A stretch of DNA of 64,000 bases, from contig NC_030387.2 in the NCBI RefSeq assembly GCF_001625215.2, positions 35,053,606-35,117,605 on the forward strand. The letters run 5' to 3'. How positions within the stretch are numbered: the first letter of the stretch is position 1; each line of letters starts with the position of its first letter. Shown one piece after another: positions 1-11,778 of the stretch. Origin of the DNA: Daucus carota subsp. sativus. Taxonomy: Eukaryota; Streptophyta; Magnoliopsida; Apiales; Apiaceae. The notes beneath the pieces were generated by a model. It was given only the letters and a program-made list of their open reading frames with translations, did not search any database and was not told the origin of the DNA. The position numbers and the translations under genes are program-made.

Positions 1-851
1 TTAATGTAATGTATGATAGGCTTTGATTTGTACACACGTGATGTATATTGTTAGAACCATTTAGATATTACACGTTAAGGTTCTTAATTTAAATCATGTT
101 CTTAGGTTCATAATGCTTCTGAGATCTTATTTTAGTGTTCTTTTTTTCCTTATAGCATTTGGCTTTTATTGTTTTTTCTAGCTTTATTCAGTTTTATGAT
201 TTAGAGGTTTGGATAGAATTTAAAAACCAGAATTTGTCTTTGGATAGGCAGAGAACAAGATAAGTACGCGATTAGATCAAACTGGACTATTGTGCTACCA
301 AGACAGTCAAATATATTGTTGCTATCTTATTCTGAAACTGCTGCCCTATGGTTTAGAGGTTTGTATAAAAGAAACTAATAACAGAATGTGATAATTAGAA
401 AAGTGTAATGTGGACATTATGTATGAGCATTTGAGAAAGGCAAATAATTATGGTGTTGACCCTTTTTGACACATTATTATAAATTGATCCTTTTTAACAC
501 ATCAGAACGCAGGTAGAATTGTAACAAGCATACTTGCACCCAGCAATGAAACTAACTTGACTACTATTTAAATTCCGATAATATGGTAACTTAGACCTCT
601 TTAATCTCTAATGTTCATTCCACCATTAGCTATGTGAGACAGGGATCAAATTGTGACCCGATTTCATTTATCTATCAAATTTTGGGTTTTACCCTTTGTA
701 TAGTGTGTGCAGCGTGTAGAGACTATTTCAGGATATCGATAATCTTTTCTGAGATTTTCTACAAGTATGAAATCTGGACAATTCTATATACATGTGTGTT
801 ACATTCGTTAACTCATGACTGTTGTGTCAATTATCATTGTACAAGAGAAAG
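1..851. other. intergenic, no gene recognised
   Basis: AT-rich sequence upstream of the transporter fragment. I see no conserved protein, RNA gene or clear transposon end in it. It may contain the old promoter of the transporter. Confidence 0.4.
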
Positions 852-1342
852 ATGGTGGTTGGTGATAGCAGTGGCCAGGGGATTGTCAGAACAATGCGTT
901 ACGGATGTAATATAAACAATTTTCTTCCTGAAGAATCATTTAAAAGCTGGGGAAATTATGGCAGGGTGTTAGGAAACACAAAATCGTGGCTTACTGATCG
1001 TCTCTTGACGCAATCCAGTGATGAATCTGAGTTACACAAAATGCGTGCTAGGTGCCAGAATGAGATGACGAAGTTGTTAAACTGGTTTGATATGATGTGG
1101 TTTGGTTCTGTTTTGGGAGCTGGAGTTTTTTTCCTCACTGGACAAGCTGCTAGGGATTATGTTGGGCCTGCTGTCATAATATCATACCTCATTTCAGGTT
1201 TGTCTGCTCTGCTTTCTGTCCTTTGTTATACTGAATTTTCTGTGGACCTTCCTGTTGCTGGAGGCTCATTTTTATTTTTATTTTTTTGTGGTAAATCTGG
1301 AGGCTCATTTGTGTATCTAAGAGTAGAGCTTGGTCAAAAGTC
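852..1342 (+). pseudogene. cationic amino acid transporter (CAT) 5' fragment
   Basis: The reading frame from ATG 852 resembles the N-terminus of plant CAT-family (APC superfamily) amino-acid permeases. It has the cytosolic lead with FLPEESFKSW, the motif NWFDMMWFG before the first membrane segment, GAGVFFLTGQAARDYVGPAV, a second hydrophobic segment, and LCYTEFSVDLPVAGGSF, which is typical of the family. Only about 160 of the usual ~570-600 residues are present. The first membrane segment looks two residues short. The GGSF motif occurs twice around a T-rich insertion, so one copy is followed by VYLRVELG. Coding similarity stops at ~1335, exactly where the duplicated block begins. It is most like the CAT5/CAT8 group. 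No downstream exons follow, so it is a broken gene fragment. Confidence 0.75.
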
Positions 1343-1558
1343 TAATATGATTCAAAGGTCTAATTTCTTTTTATCAAACCTTTAACTTTTAAATATGACC
1401 AATATATGATGACCATGTTTAGAGAAAATATAATAACTATAAAAAACTTATATCACTTTATAATTTATAATTACTAGTGGATATAATTACTAGTGGATAG
1501 TCGGACGTGGTTACATAGTTTCACTAATAACAAACCTCTTTTTCTATTAATTAACTAA

Positions 1559-1562
<4 letters not shown>

Positions 1563-1602
<40 letters not shown>
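1563..1602. repeat. (TA)n microsatellite
   Basis: About 20 TA units. The matching position in copy B (10712-10760) has a TA run followed by a GT run. Confidence 0.9.
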
Positions 1603-1605
<3 letters not shown>

Positions 1606-2595
1606 CATCACACATTAATAATATATGGAAAATCTAATAGAATTTATAGCCACTATATTTATTTAAGTAAAAGAAAATTTTAGAATAATAATATATATCG
1701 TGACTAATTTTGAATAATTAAGTATCAATCTTATTATATATTTTCAGTATATGATAGTTTTTTTGTGAATAAAATTAAAAAATAATTCTGTCATTTCTTC
1801 CTTATGTGATTATAAATATCTTAATATGTGTTTTTTTATCATATTTTTCGTCGGCCCCTTTTCATCTTCTTTCATTCCTCTTTCTCCTTCTCTAATACTC
1901 CGCCCTTCCTCTCTCCATCTTTACCAAATTACCTTCAATATATCAAATATAGCCTCAATACCACAGTCACTAACAAAAAAAAATGATCTAGAAATGATAA
2001 GTTGTATTGTTCATAATCATTATCCGATCTACGGTGTTGTGATTCATTTACTCATTGATCTTTCGTGCTATCGGAGTAAAGGGCGTGGTACACATGATAT
2101 CTTGGTTGATTTGGTAAGTCGATCTGGTAAGTCGTTTTTTGAATAAATTTGTTACATCGATTGTATGAATCGAATGATAAAAGTTTTCATCTGAATGAAT
2201 TTTAAACAAAAATTTTGAATTTATCTTTTTTGAAACTCAAAAATTAATAATTTAATATTTTTGTGAGTATCGGATCAAAAGTTCAATTCGATCATATACA
2301 TAATTATATCTTGTTTTGGTTAGTCTGTGTTATGAATTTTTTGATTCAAATCAATAAAGTTAAATCGGGTTCAGATTTAATTTTTTTTTTAATTTATATC
2401 AAGATCCGATTCCGATTTTATCTCGATTAAATTAAAATTTTATGTTAAGCAAACTTTTCAATAATTTTAGATGAGTTTTTGTCATATGTCTTTGACAATT
2501 CTTGAGATCTTCAACTTAATATATATCAAAATTTATTTCAATTTTTATTATCATGTTTCTTTCTCAATTTATTTGTTTCAAAATTGTATATGCAG
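1603..2595 (+). other. duplicated upstream region, possible old promoter and leader
   Basis: AT-rich sequence with a pyrimidine-rich stretch at ~1850-1920 that looks like a plant 5' leader, and GTAAGT-type donor sites near 2115-2130. It is conserved in copy B (10760-11778). No protein domain was recognised. Confidence 0.3.
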
Positions 2596-2882
2596 TAAAC
2601 AATGAAGAGAGTGCTTCAGAAAAGATTGAATGTCATCCAATTTCACTTGTGGAGGATGTGATGACTTCAAATTTCACTGACCTTAATGAACAACCTTTAG
2701 GTCTTCAGGATCAAGTAGTCATTGCTCTGAGAAGGTTGAGTTCAGGTGAATCATTACTAACTGTTCTTTATTCCTTCCAAATACACAAAGCAACTGTTGG
2801 TAACATAACTTGGAGGTTCGTTGAAGCTATGGAACAAAATGGAATACACCATATCCAGTGGCCTTCAACCGGAACTAAGATG
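2596..2882 (+). pseudogene. ALP1/HARBI1-like transposase-derived exon, copy A
   Basis: An exon-like block with a tgcag acceptor before 2596 and a gtaatc donor after 2882. The translation includes LGLQDQVVIALRRLSSGESL and then ITWRFVEAMEQNGIHHIQWP. This is the helix-turn-helix region just before the DDE nuclease of PIF/Harbinger transposases and their domesticated plant relatives (ALP1-like proteins). ALP1 antagonises Polycomb silencing in Arabidopsis. The nuclease part with its DDE residues is not found downstream, so this is one exon of a larger gene. The frame is open in this copy. It is followed by a VIM exon about 1 kb away, a combination I do not know from an intact gene. It could be a host gene piece or a Harbinger remnant. 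Confidence 0.65.
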
Positions 2883-3903
2883 GTAATCCGCAATATCCGG
2901 TGAATGAACTTCAATTTGAGCATTTCTTTACACATTTTTGGAATTGTTATATGATTAATTTTTTGATGAACACGTTTCAGGAAGTTCGGTTTTATGTCTG
3001 CAGAGTTCGTTTTCAGTTCCTTGGATTTATGATATATGCTTGCATATTTAGAATTAGGAGATCATGTTTGGTCATTGTTTCGGTTTCAATACAAATTTCT
3101 AATTGTTCTGAGCTAGTTACTTGTTTAGAATTCGTGATTGATTTGGTAGGATTTTCTTAATTACTTGCTAATAGAAGTTTGTAGTTGTAATTTATGAGTT
3201 ATTTGGACATTGGAGTATAATTCCAGCAATTCTGAAGTTATGTTCATGATAAATGAGATTTAAATTTTTTATGCTTTGGGAGGGATATAACATTGCTTTG
3301 TCTATAGAAAAAAAATGTCAAGTTCATGTATGAAGCTTGTTAATTCAGTATTAGCCTACACTTAATAAGGGAACAAGTGCGGTTAGGTAGTGCTTCTTTT
3401 TTTCTCCTGGATGTTTCTTTCATTATTTTGCACAGTTAGTCATATACCTTCATCAACAGTTGCATTTTTTTTCTTCATTGTTTAGCTCACTTGTTTCTCC
3501 ATATCATCATTGGTGCTCTACGTACAAAAGAATGTTGCTCTGATCATGATTATATTTGTAGTCACACTGATGAATTTTCTTGGTGAAAAGGTCATGTAGT
3601 TGTTCGACTGATGATTACAATTGCATCCTTTTTTATAATTATAATATTCTAATAAACATAAATTTTGGGCAAACAAAAAATAATGTTTTCATATGTTATG
3701 TAGATGTTTCGTCGTTGCTTAGAAGTTCTGGCATATGAAATCAGCAGCAAAATTCTTTGCATCTTCATGTGCACATTGACTTTTGGCATTTAGTCCCGTG
3801 AATAGTTAATTGCTGTGAATATTCTTCAAAGTCTTCATGTAACTTGGATAATATGGACACCTTAAAGTATAACTTTTTAATGGTGATAATTTATATGTTT
3901 CAG
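2883..3903 (+). other. intron-like spacer between ALP1-like and VIM exons
   Basis: Noncoding sequence, strongly conserved with copy B (12078-12933) apart from a ~142-bp stretch near 3690-3830 present only here. No domain or transposon end was recognised. Confidence 0.35.
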
Positions 3904-4434
3904 AGACCTTGCGGCCATAGTTTTTGTTTGAACTGTTTCCAGAGATGGGTTGGGCAAGGGAATTATACTTGTGCAAAGTGTCGATGCAGCATACCTCCTA
4001 AGATGGCAAGTCAACCACGCATCAAGTCTTTACTTGTATTCATCATCCGAATGGCCAAGATGTCCATATGAAGATCTAGGTATGGACCACTGAAATATCA
4101 TCAGTACGTGCATAACCAAGACCGACCTGATAAAGCATATACAACGGAGTGGGCAAAGAAGAGCGGAATGGCTAATGCTGCCAGTGGACGGATACATGTC
4201 ACTACTCCACCTGACCATTTTGGACCTATTCTTCCAGAGAATGATCCAGAGAAAAAAAAGGGTGTTTTGGTTGAAGAGTGATGGGATCTTCGCATGGAGT
4301 GTAGGCAATGGGCATTCATTATCCACATGTATAAGGAATTGCTGATCAATCCAAATTATGGTGCACAATCCGTTGTTATTTCTGGGGGTTACAAGGATGA
4401 TGAGGATCATGGAGAATGGTTCTTACATCAGAAG
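3904..4434 (+). pseudogene. VIM/ORTHRUS RING1-SRA exon, copy A
   Basis: The exon begins after a tttcag acceptor and ends at GAAG|GTTTGT. It encodes most of the first RING finger of a VIM/ORTHRUS ubiquitin ligase (PCGHSFCLNCFQRWVGQG, then CAKCRCSIPPKMASQPRI). After that come the linker (DRPDKAYTTEWAKKSG) and the start of the SRA domain, which binds hemimethylated CpG (SGRIHVTTPPDHFGPI, then GYKDDEDHGEWFL). VIM proteins help maintain CG methylation. Two stops lie in frame: one after the RING (after MAKMSI) and one in the SRA at the position of GETW in the family. The RING cysteines and histidine shown are intact. The rest of the SRA is absent here. It is a pseudogene fragment with clear identity. 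Confidence 0.85.
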
Positions 4435-5703
4435 GTTTGTTAGAATATAGAAACACATGTTGTCAATTGTATATATAAATCCAACATTTTACCACTTATA
4501 ATTATTAATTTGTGAAAGTGCATATGGCTACTAAATATGCTTCTTTCATATTCTTGGGTAGTTGTAATATTATGAGCATAATATCCTACTATTTCTCGAA
4601 AGGTTTTACACTTTATAAAAACATAGACAAAGTACTTTGAAATACATGATTGTTTCTTTCAATTTATTGTACAATAAAATTGATAGCTTAAATTTCAATA
4701 GATGTTATCTTTAAAAATATACCCCAAACAGTGTCTAATAAATTGATCTACTTTATTAAAGATTTTTAAATGATTTCAAATTTAGTCAGTTTTTAAAATT
4801 ATCTTATCATATCCCATGATTGCGTAGTGAACCCCATAAATATAACTCAAAGAATAGCCATATCAATCAATGGCACACCATCCACATCTTTTTCAGTAAA
4901 TCCCCTTGATTCACAAGCTCGGCTGCCAGCAATTTTCACCGCCCCCACTCTAAACTTCATGTATGCGTCCTTCTATGCCCATTACTATCCTCTTGTTTTG
5001 AACTTGCGATTTCTTTTTTCCCTACTTGTTCTTCCTTTACCAAACTTATTGTACCACTGTGGGCGATGTCGTATATTAAAAGAAACGAGAAAGTTAATCA
5101 TTTAGATGAACAATAGGTTTTTTCTGAAAAACAAGAAAAAGTTACTTTTCAAGAAGCCGTTATTGATTTCATTATCAAATCTCATCAAAAATATTATTTT
5201 TTTATATTATAACTGTATATATAAAAATTAAAAAGATTACCAAACAATAATCGGATTTGTGCAACAACATTTTTTTTACCATCACTTTTTCTGACAGCAC
5301 GATAATTTTTAACAACATTCTCGCACAGACCTTTAGTTGTAAATATATTTTATTACGAAATAATGAAGGTGTATTTAATTGAATTTAGTTGAAAGGTATT
5401 TTCACAACTATTTCGAAAAAATGATAAAATTATAAAAAAAATCTTTAAAAAGTGATATTTAAAAATATATATATTTTTCCTTTTTTACGTAGATATAAAT
5501 CAATAGGATTAATATTTCTATGTATATAAAATAATATAATTCAGTAATACTTTTAAATATATTCGTAACATAAATTTTAATTAAATATTACATATTTACA
5601 TGAATAATATAAAATATTTATTCATCTGTTTATTAATTTTGATAAAAAGAGATTATTTCTCTATAACTAAAAATCTCCAGATTTTCACATAAAAGATGGA
5701 ATA
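4435..5703. other. noncoding duplicated spacer
   Basis: AT-rich DNA shared with copy B (13453-14490 and onward). A gene-like GC patch at ~4850-5100 is also duplicated at 13870-14110 but does not keep a shared reading frame. Nothing was recognised. Confidence 0.35.
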
Positions 5704-6654
5704 TCTATACTATACTATAATAAGCCAACATGGGTATAATTTGTAGTCCAAGGTTTTAGTTATATTTTTTGGTTTGGTACTCTCCTTTTGGTACTACAAG
5801 TCTAGATATGTGGAGTCTATTAGTATTATATTATTAAACAGTTTCAAATACTAAAAACACTCATAACAATCCATTATCATATAATATTTCATTAAAAAAT
5901 TATAATAATGTTATACATAAAATTATAAATCTACAATTTTAAATATCTTCTTTTATATTTTTTGGTTTGGTACTCTCCTTTTGGTACTACAAGTCTACAA
6001 ATGTAGAGTCTATTATTTTTTTGGTGGTGCTCTCCTTTTGGTACTACAAGTCTACAAATATGGAGTCTATTAATATTATATTGTTAAACAGTTTCAAATA
6101 CTAAAAACACTCATAACAATCCATTATCATATAATATTTCACTAAAAAAATTATAATGATGTTATAAATAAAATTATAAATATACAATTTTGAAGATCTT
6201 TCTTTTAACAAGAACCTTCATATAACTATTTTTAACTTTAACGTGTTCTATCTCAATATAAACAAGAACCATTACATAATATTTTCCAACTCTAATCTTA
6301 AAAGTTATTGTTGTAAAAAAAACCAAGATCACAAAATTACGTTAAAATTCGATTGATTTACTGAATCTACACGATCGGCTAGGTTTGGAAAAGATTTGAA
6401 TTTTGTGATTTTTTTTATTTTTAAATCTACGTGTACTATATTCGAATTAAATGTACTAAAATCAGAAAATAAAAAATATATATATTATGGTTTGTCGATT
6501 TTCAAGTAATCAGGGGAAAATATAGCCAATTGAATGATATATTTTAATTAAATTTCAATCCATTAATACTAAAATATTAATAAAATAATGTTAAAATTTA
6601 AATTATAAATAATAAATTACGAACTATATACCCGTCCGTGCTTTGCAAGGCCAG
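5704..6654 (+). mobile_element. short non-autonomous Helitron (951 bp), copy A only
   Basis: It starts with TCTATACTATACTATAATAA and ends with a GC-rich near-hairpin and CCAG (a variant of the usual CTAG). It sits exactly between A and T. Joining the flanks (gatggaata + tatttttgaac) reproduces the uninterrupted copy-B sequence at about 16275, which is an empty site with no target duplication, as expected for Helitrons. It has no coding capacity. A block with TTTGGTACTACAAGTCTA and CACTCATAACAATCC is repeated inside it. Confidence 0.9.
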
Positions 6655-7693
6655 TATTTTTGAACAAGGTAATGTAAAGAAGCGCAGTTGCATAACTCTG
6701 ATTGAGTTCTCAACGACACGTTTTACTTCCCTGCTGCCAGAACGGTGAGTCGCGATCAACCGCCCTCAAACCACCGTAGCACCACCACCTCGATTCCCCA
6801 TGTAAGATATACAATTGAATTAATTGGTTGAAGCTTTTTCATTTTATTATCTTTATGTATTATCCTCAAGTGTAGTTTTTATAGTACGTACAGTCTTATT
6901 AGCTCACCCTTGATTAATTAAATCATAAACATACGCATAGTATAGGGCATTAACCTAAAATTGGAAACTAATTTTGTTGTGATTAGAAATGTTTAGTTTA
7001 AAGTGGTAGATAAAATGTTGATTAGCTTGCTAGTGGTTCTCTTCCAATGTTGTATTCCACTTGTTCTCGAATTTTTTTCGAGTTGTTCAGTTGTTCATCA
7101 TACTCATTGTTTAGTTTTAATTTGTTACATGATATTAGAATGTGGTATATACACAAATAGCATGATTATGTTGTGCTGGACCAATTTGCAAGAATTGGAA
7201 TAGGGCTTTCGATCAGTGTTTGATTGTTTTTCCTGTCAACGGAAAGTGCGACTGCTTGTGTATGTATATTTTTCCTTGTAATTAGCATATGAAGATTTTA
7301 TGACTTCTTTTGGATATAGTATTATAAAAATTATATATAACGCAGCTAGTAGTTATATTGGATTTGCTGTTCTGTAACTTCTCTCTAATATTTGGTGATT
7401 GAATAACGACTTGATGCTTATCTATGGTCAGTAATTTTGGCTTATATACATATTAAGTTATTAACTAACATCTTCTCTGTGTTTTTTTTCACTTTTTCAC
7501 CTCTTGCAATTCGGATAAATGTTTGTCATTAGCGGCTCATCTTAGTTTTATATGAAATTTACCAATATTGAGAGAGTGTGTTTTTTGCATTTTTTCTCCT
7601 TTACCTCGCTGCAGCTAAATATATAATCTGCTGAGAAATCTTAATCCTCTTCCAAAGAAGGCCTCTTCATTGACTAATGCAGTGAAAGGTACT
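6655..7693 (+). pseudogene. duplicated APO3 promoter, 5' leader and first codons
   Basis: This matches the region just upstream of live APO3. It has a leader exon ending at 6801 (cccat|gtaagat), a leader intron 6802-7614 ending in cgctgcag, and then the ATG context at 7677. Here the third codon is TGA (ATG CAG TGA) where APO3 has CGA, and homology to APO3 ends at 7693. The copy cannot make APO3 but may keep a working promoter and leader intron facing the VIM C-terminal exons. Confidence 0.75.
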
Positions 7694-8907
7694 TTAGTTG
7701 CTTCGGCTAGATAGCCGTAGTTGCTTGGATTCAGCAGAAAATATATAGAGCTTAGCTTGGGTTAGCAAATTTAAACACATGATTTGTATGGAAATCCACA
7801 AACATACGTAAGCAGAATGGAAGTATAGATCCAGGACTCACCTTGTAAATAAACTCACCCTTTGATTTCCTGTCGCCGCAGCACTCAAAATTTTAAATGC
7901 TTCGGCAGACAAGCATTTGGCTGGAAGGAGAACTTACTAGTACTGAGCATATCTGAAGAAAATTGTCAATTGAAATGTGAAAGAAAGTTAAGGGATTACT
8001 TCACAAATTACAAGACAAGTGAGGAGGAAGAGAAGATTTCATATCTGAAGGAGATTGTTAATTTATGAGGCTTCTGGACTTCTGGTCACAGGAGGTCAAA
8101 TATAACTAAATTTGTAATTTAGGGAGGTGAGTTTGTACAAGTATTCGCTGGTAACCTACTGGTGTTATGGTGTAGGTAAAGAGGAATAATTGACTAGATC
8201 AATCAGGGACTAAGAAGAGATTTCAGTTGGGTAAGAAAATTGTTGATCAGAGAGGCTTGATGGTCAGAGGAGGTTACAGTCATTATATTTATGGATTATT
8301 GAATGTGACTACATGTGCTAGGAACAATATGATAGAGAGTTGAAAACAATTCATGAAGCATATATCAGTAATATATAATATTTAAAATGAAAGGGTTGAT
8401 ATGGTTGACGTATTTCTTTTAACCCCTCAAGCTGATGTCACTAAACAAGGTCCGATTCTTTGTAGCTTAATTAGAAACCATTAAGACAGTTGATTAAATG
8501 ACAAGTAGTTGAAATTGGGCGGTTCAAACAGGTTCAGCTGGTCCTTTTGCCTTGATGTTCTTTGGTACATACCAAACAACAAGAAAACCGAAGTACTAAA
8601 TGTGACTACATATTTTGTAAGAGCGTACTGTTTAATTTTCTTGGCTCGGTATATGGCATACTTCTAGCTGGCAAATCTGTTCATTTTCATAAGTTTTAAG
8701 CGTGCCTCAAGTTTGCAATATAATAGGTACGCTTTCAAGCTGGTTCTTCCCCTAATTCTAGTGGAAATTGAAATTCATTCATATATCTTTACAAATTTGG
8801 GATTGAACTTCCTTAAAAAAAAAGGATTGAACGTTAAATATTTTTAACTTCGGGGCATGCTTAATTTATATTTATATTAAAAGCTGTATTTTAATTGATT
8901 TATGCAG
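7694..8907. other. unassigned sequence between copy A and the VIM C-terminal exons
   Basis: Single-copy in this window. An open frame at 7862-8068, with a charged C-terminal part, does not match a family I recognise. The rest looks like intron or spacer. Confidence 0.3.
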
Positions 8908-9881
8908 AGTTCAGTTGCTTACTATGTAAAAGCGTGGTGACTCTCCCTGTCACAACACCTTGTGCACACAACTTTTGCAAGTCCTGTCTAGAAGAAATAT
9001 TTGCTGGGCAGACTTTCACCAAGGAGAGGAGTAGGGGCGGGCGTACTCTGCGATCACAGAAGAATGTTATGAAGTGCCCTGCATGCCTCATGACATATCT
9101 AACTTTCTTCAGAATCCACAGGTTTGCTTATATTTGTACAAACTGATAGAAGTTGGGAACTAGATCTTGTGTTTGGGGACAACTATTAACAGATTTAGAG
9201 CATTCACATTGGGTACCTCATCCCTATCCTTAATTCCTTATATTCTTACTAAATTTAGTAATTCCCCAAAATTATCTTCATGAATTTAAAAATCTTCTAC
9301 ATCTCATTCCCCATCCTATCTTACCCCATCCCTATATTCCTTTTTATATTACTTCTTTCTCTCACTTTCATTTACTATCTAATCAGTTACACCTAAAAAT
9401 AAAACTAAAAAATGAAAGGGAAGGGTATGGGGAATGTACAGTGAGTCCCCAAATATGGGGTTTTAATTTTTGTCCCTAAAACTAAACCCTATTTTAGGGT
9501 TTCGGATGGAGCCTCAATTTTGGTAAAAAGTTAAAGAATCCTTTAAATTATAGGGATAGGAAACATATGGGGATGCCAATGTGAATGAGTGTGTCATTAT
9601 ACTGATTTTGGAATATTACTGTTACATAATTTTATTGTTATACTTCTAGACCCTGTATAATTTATTGATGCACACATTGACAGCTTTATTTTGTTGAAAT
9701 ACAGGTGAACAGAGAAGTGATGGATATCATTGAGAAACTAAAACAGAGACCTGAGGATGAGAATACTGTGGACGAGTCTATAGTGAAGGTATCGGATACT
9801 TCTGAAAATGGTGGCTTGGTGGCTTTGTCAACAGATGAGGATACAGACTCATCAAAAACTGAAACTAAGCCACTGAGCTAA
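8908..9881 (+). pseudogene. VIM/ORTHRUS C-terminal exons (second RING)
   Basis: Two exons, 8908-9121 and 9705-9881. The first, after a tatgcag acceptor, encodes the second RING: (E)FSCLLCKSVVTLPVTTPCA, then HNFCKSCLEEIFAGQTF and KCPAC. The second starts VNREVMDIIEKL and ends in an acidic tail with stop TAA at 9879-9881, matching the usual end of VIM proteins. All RING Zn ligands I can check are present. The frame breaks once, between CPAC and the LQNPQ that should follow, so a one-base shift is needed to pass through the splice site. Most of the SRA and the region after it are missing upstream. This is probably the 3' end of the same VIM gene that gave the duplicated RING1-SRA exons. A MITE lies in the intron. 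Confidence 0.85.
9198..9590. mobile_element. MITE in the last VIM intron
   Basis: Ends are inverted repeats around CATTCACATTGG (left 9201, right ~9575-9587), with matching subterminal GGGATGAG/CCCTATCC-type sequence. About 390 bp, noncoding. The target duplication is not clear. Confidence 0.6.
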
Positions 9882-10498
9882 ATACTGATGTGGTGGCTGG
9901 CAGGAGCGCTGGTGTAACCTGCAGATGAACAAATTAAACTTAAAGTATTTTCTTTCATAAGAAGCCATAAACTTAAAATTCACTTTACATATCTACATTT
10001 CTACACAGGGCACCTTTGCATAAGCCAATCTTTATATCCAGTATGTTGGTTGTACGGACTTTGTATTTTTACAAACTTAACTTTGCTTTGCTCTGTACAT
10101 AATTACATTAAACGGGGCGTGTAAATTTGCAATCCAATAATTCAGTAGAATTAAGAAATGTGACTGATTTCTAGAATATTATACACATCTTCGTTTTGAT
10201 ATTTGTGACATGATTCATTTTACTCCGAAGCATGCTTGAATACAAATACATATTACTTCATCGGTCCCGTTTTCTCATTTTCTTTTCTTTTGCCTCAAAA
10301 TAATTGCATCATCTAACTAATATGATATATAATGTATTAAGAAATGATTGTTAAGTAAGTAAGAGTTTGTTTTCAAGTTACTTCTATGCCATTGTTAAAT
10401 AAACATATAGCTCAAATTAATTTTTTCAAACTTAGTTTTTTGAGTCCAAAACACTATTTAGTTCGCTAACTACCAAATACTAATATTAAATATTTATA
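9882..10498. other. 3' flank of the VIM remnant
   Basis: Contains what was probably the VIM 3' UTR, then AT-rich spacer up to the start of copy B. Nothing else was recognised. Confidence 0.35.
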
Positions 10499-10708
10499 TG
10501 GTCAAAACTTTAATATGATTCACATGTCTAATTTTTTTTTTTTTTTTTATCAAATATTTGACTTTTAAATATGACCAATATATGAAGACCATGTTTAGAG
10601 AAAATATAATAACTATAAAAAAATTATATCACTTTATAATTATTAGGGGATAGTCCCACGTGGTTACATAGTTTCACTAATAACGAACCTCCTTTTCTAT
10701 TAATTAAC

Positions 10709-10761
<53 letters not shown>

Positions 10762-11778
10762 ATTTATACATCACACATTAATTATATATGGAAAATCTAA
10801 TAGATTTTTATAGCCACTATATTTATTTAAGTAAAAGAAAGTTTTAGAATAATAATATATATCGTGACTAATTTTGAATAATTATGTATCAGTCTTATTA
10901 TATATTTTCAGTATATGATAATTTTTTTGTGAATAAAATTAAAAAATAATTCTCTCATTTCTTCCTTATGTGATTATAAATATCTTAATATGTGTTTTTT
11001 TTTATCATATTTCTCGTCGGCCGCATTTCATCTTCTTTCATTCCTCTTTCTCCTTCTCTCGAATATTCCGCCCTTCCTCTCTCCATCTTTACCAAATTAC
11101 CATCAATATATCAAATATAACCTCAATATCACTGTCACAACAAAAAGAAACATGATCTAAAAATGATAAGTTGTGTTGTTCATGATTATTATCCGATCTA
11201 TGGTGTTGTGATTTATTTACTCATTGATCTTTTGTGCTATCGGAGTAAAGAGCGTGGTACACATAATATCTTGGTCGATCTGGTAAGTCGTTCTTGGAAT
11301 AAATTTGTTACACACTGAATATGGATGAGTAACGATTGTATGAATCGAATGATAAATGTTTTCATCTGAATGAATTTTAAACAAAAAGTTTTGAATTTAT
11401 CTTTTTTGAAACTCAAAAATAAATAGTTTAATATTTTTGTGAGTATCGAATCAAAAGTTCAATTCGATCATATACATAATCATATCTTGTTTTGGTTTAG
11501 TCTGTCTTATGAATTTTTTGATTCAAATCAATAAAGTTAAATGGGGTTCAGATTTAATTTTACTTTTTTTAATTTATATCAAGATTTGATTCCGATTTTA
11601 TCTTGATTAAATTAATAAATTCATGTTAAGCAAAACTTTTCAATAATTTTACATGAGCTTTTGTCATATGTCTATGACAATTCTCGAGATCTTCAACTTA
11701 ATATATATCAAAATTTATTTCAATTTTTTATTATCATGTTTCTTTCTCAATTTATTAGTTTCAAAATTGTATATTCAG

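Larger units (their letters stand above)
1331..7693 (+). repeat. segmental duplication, copy A
   Basis: This block matches 10499-17283 in the same orientation over nearly its full length. Homology begins at a shared ggtcaaaa (1331 and 10499) and ends at aaaggtact (7693 and 17283), a few codons into APO3. The period is about 9.2 kb at the left end. Relative to copy B it has about 142 bp extra near 3690-3830 and a Helitron at 5704-6654, and it lacks the copy-B insertion at ~14490-16030. It contains the ALP1-like exon, the VIM RING-SRA exon and the APO3 leader. Confidence 0.9.

Noticed and set aside
1826-2146. 106-residue open frame in copy A
   Set aside because: The frame is not kept in copy B and shows no domain; it overlaps a pyrimidine-rich leader-like region.
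7862-8068. Possible missing VIM exon
   Set aside because: The translation does not match the VIM region expected before the second RING.
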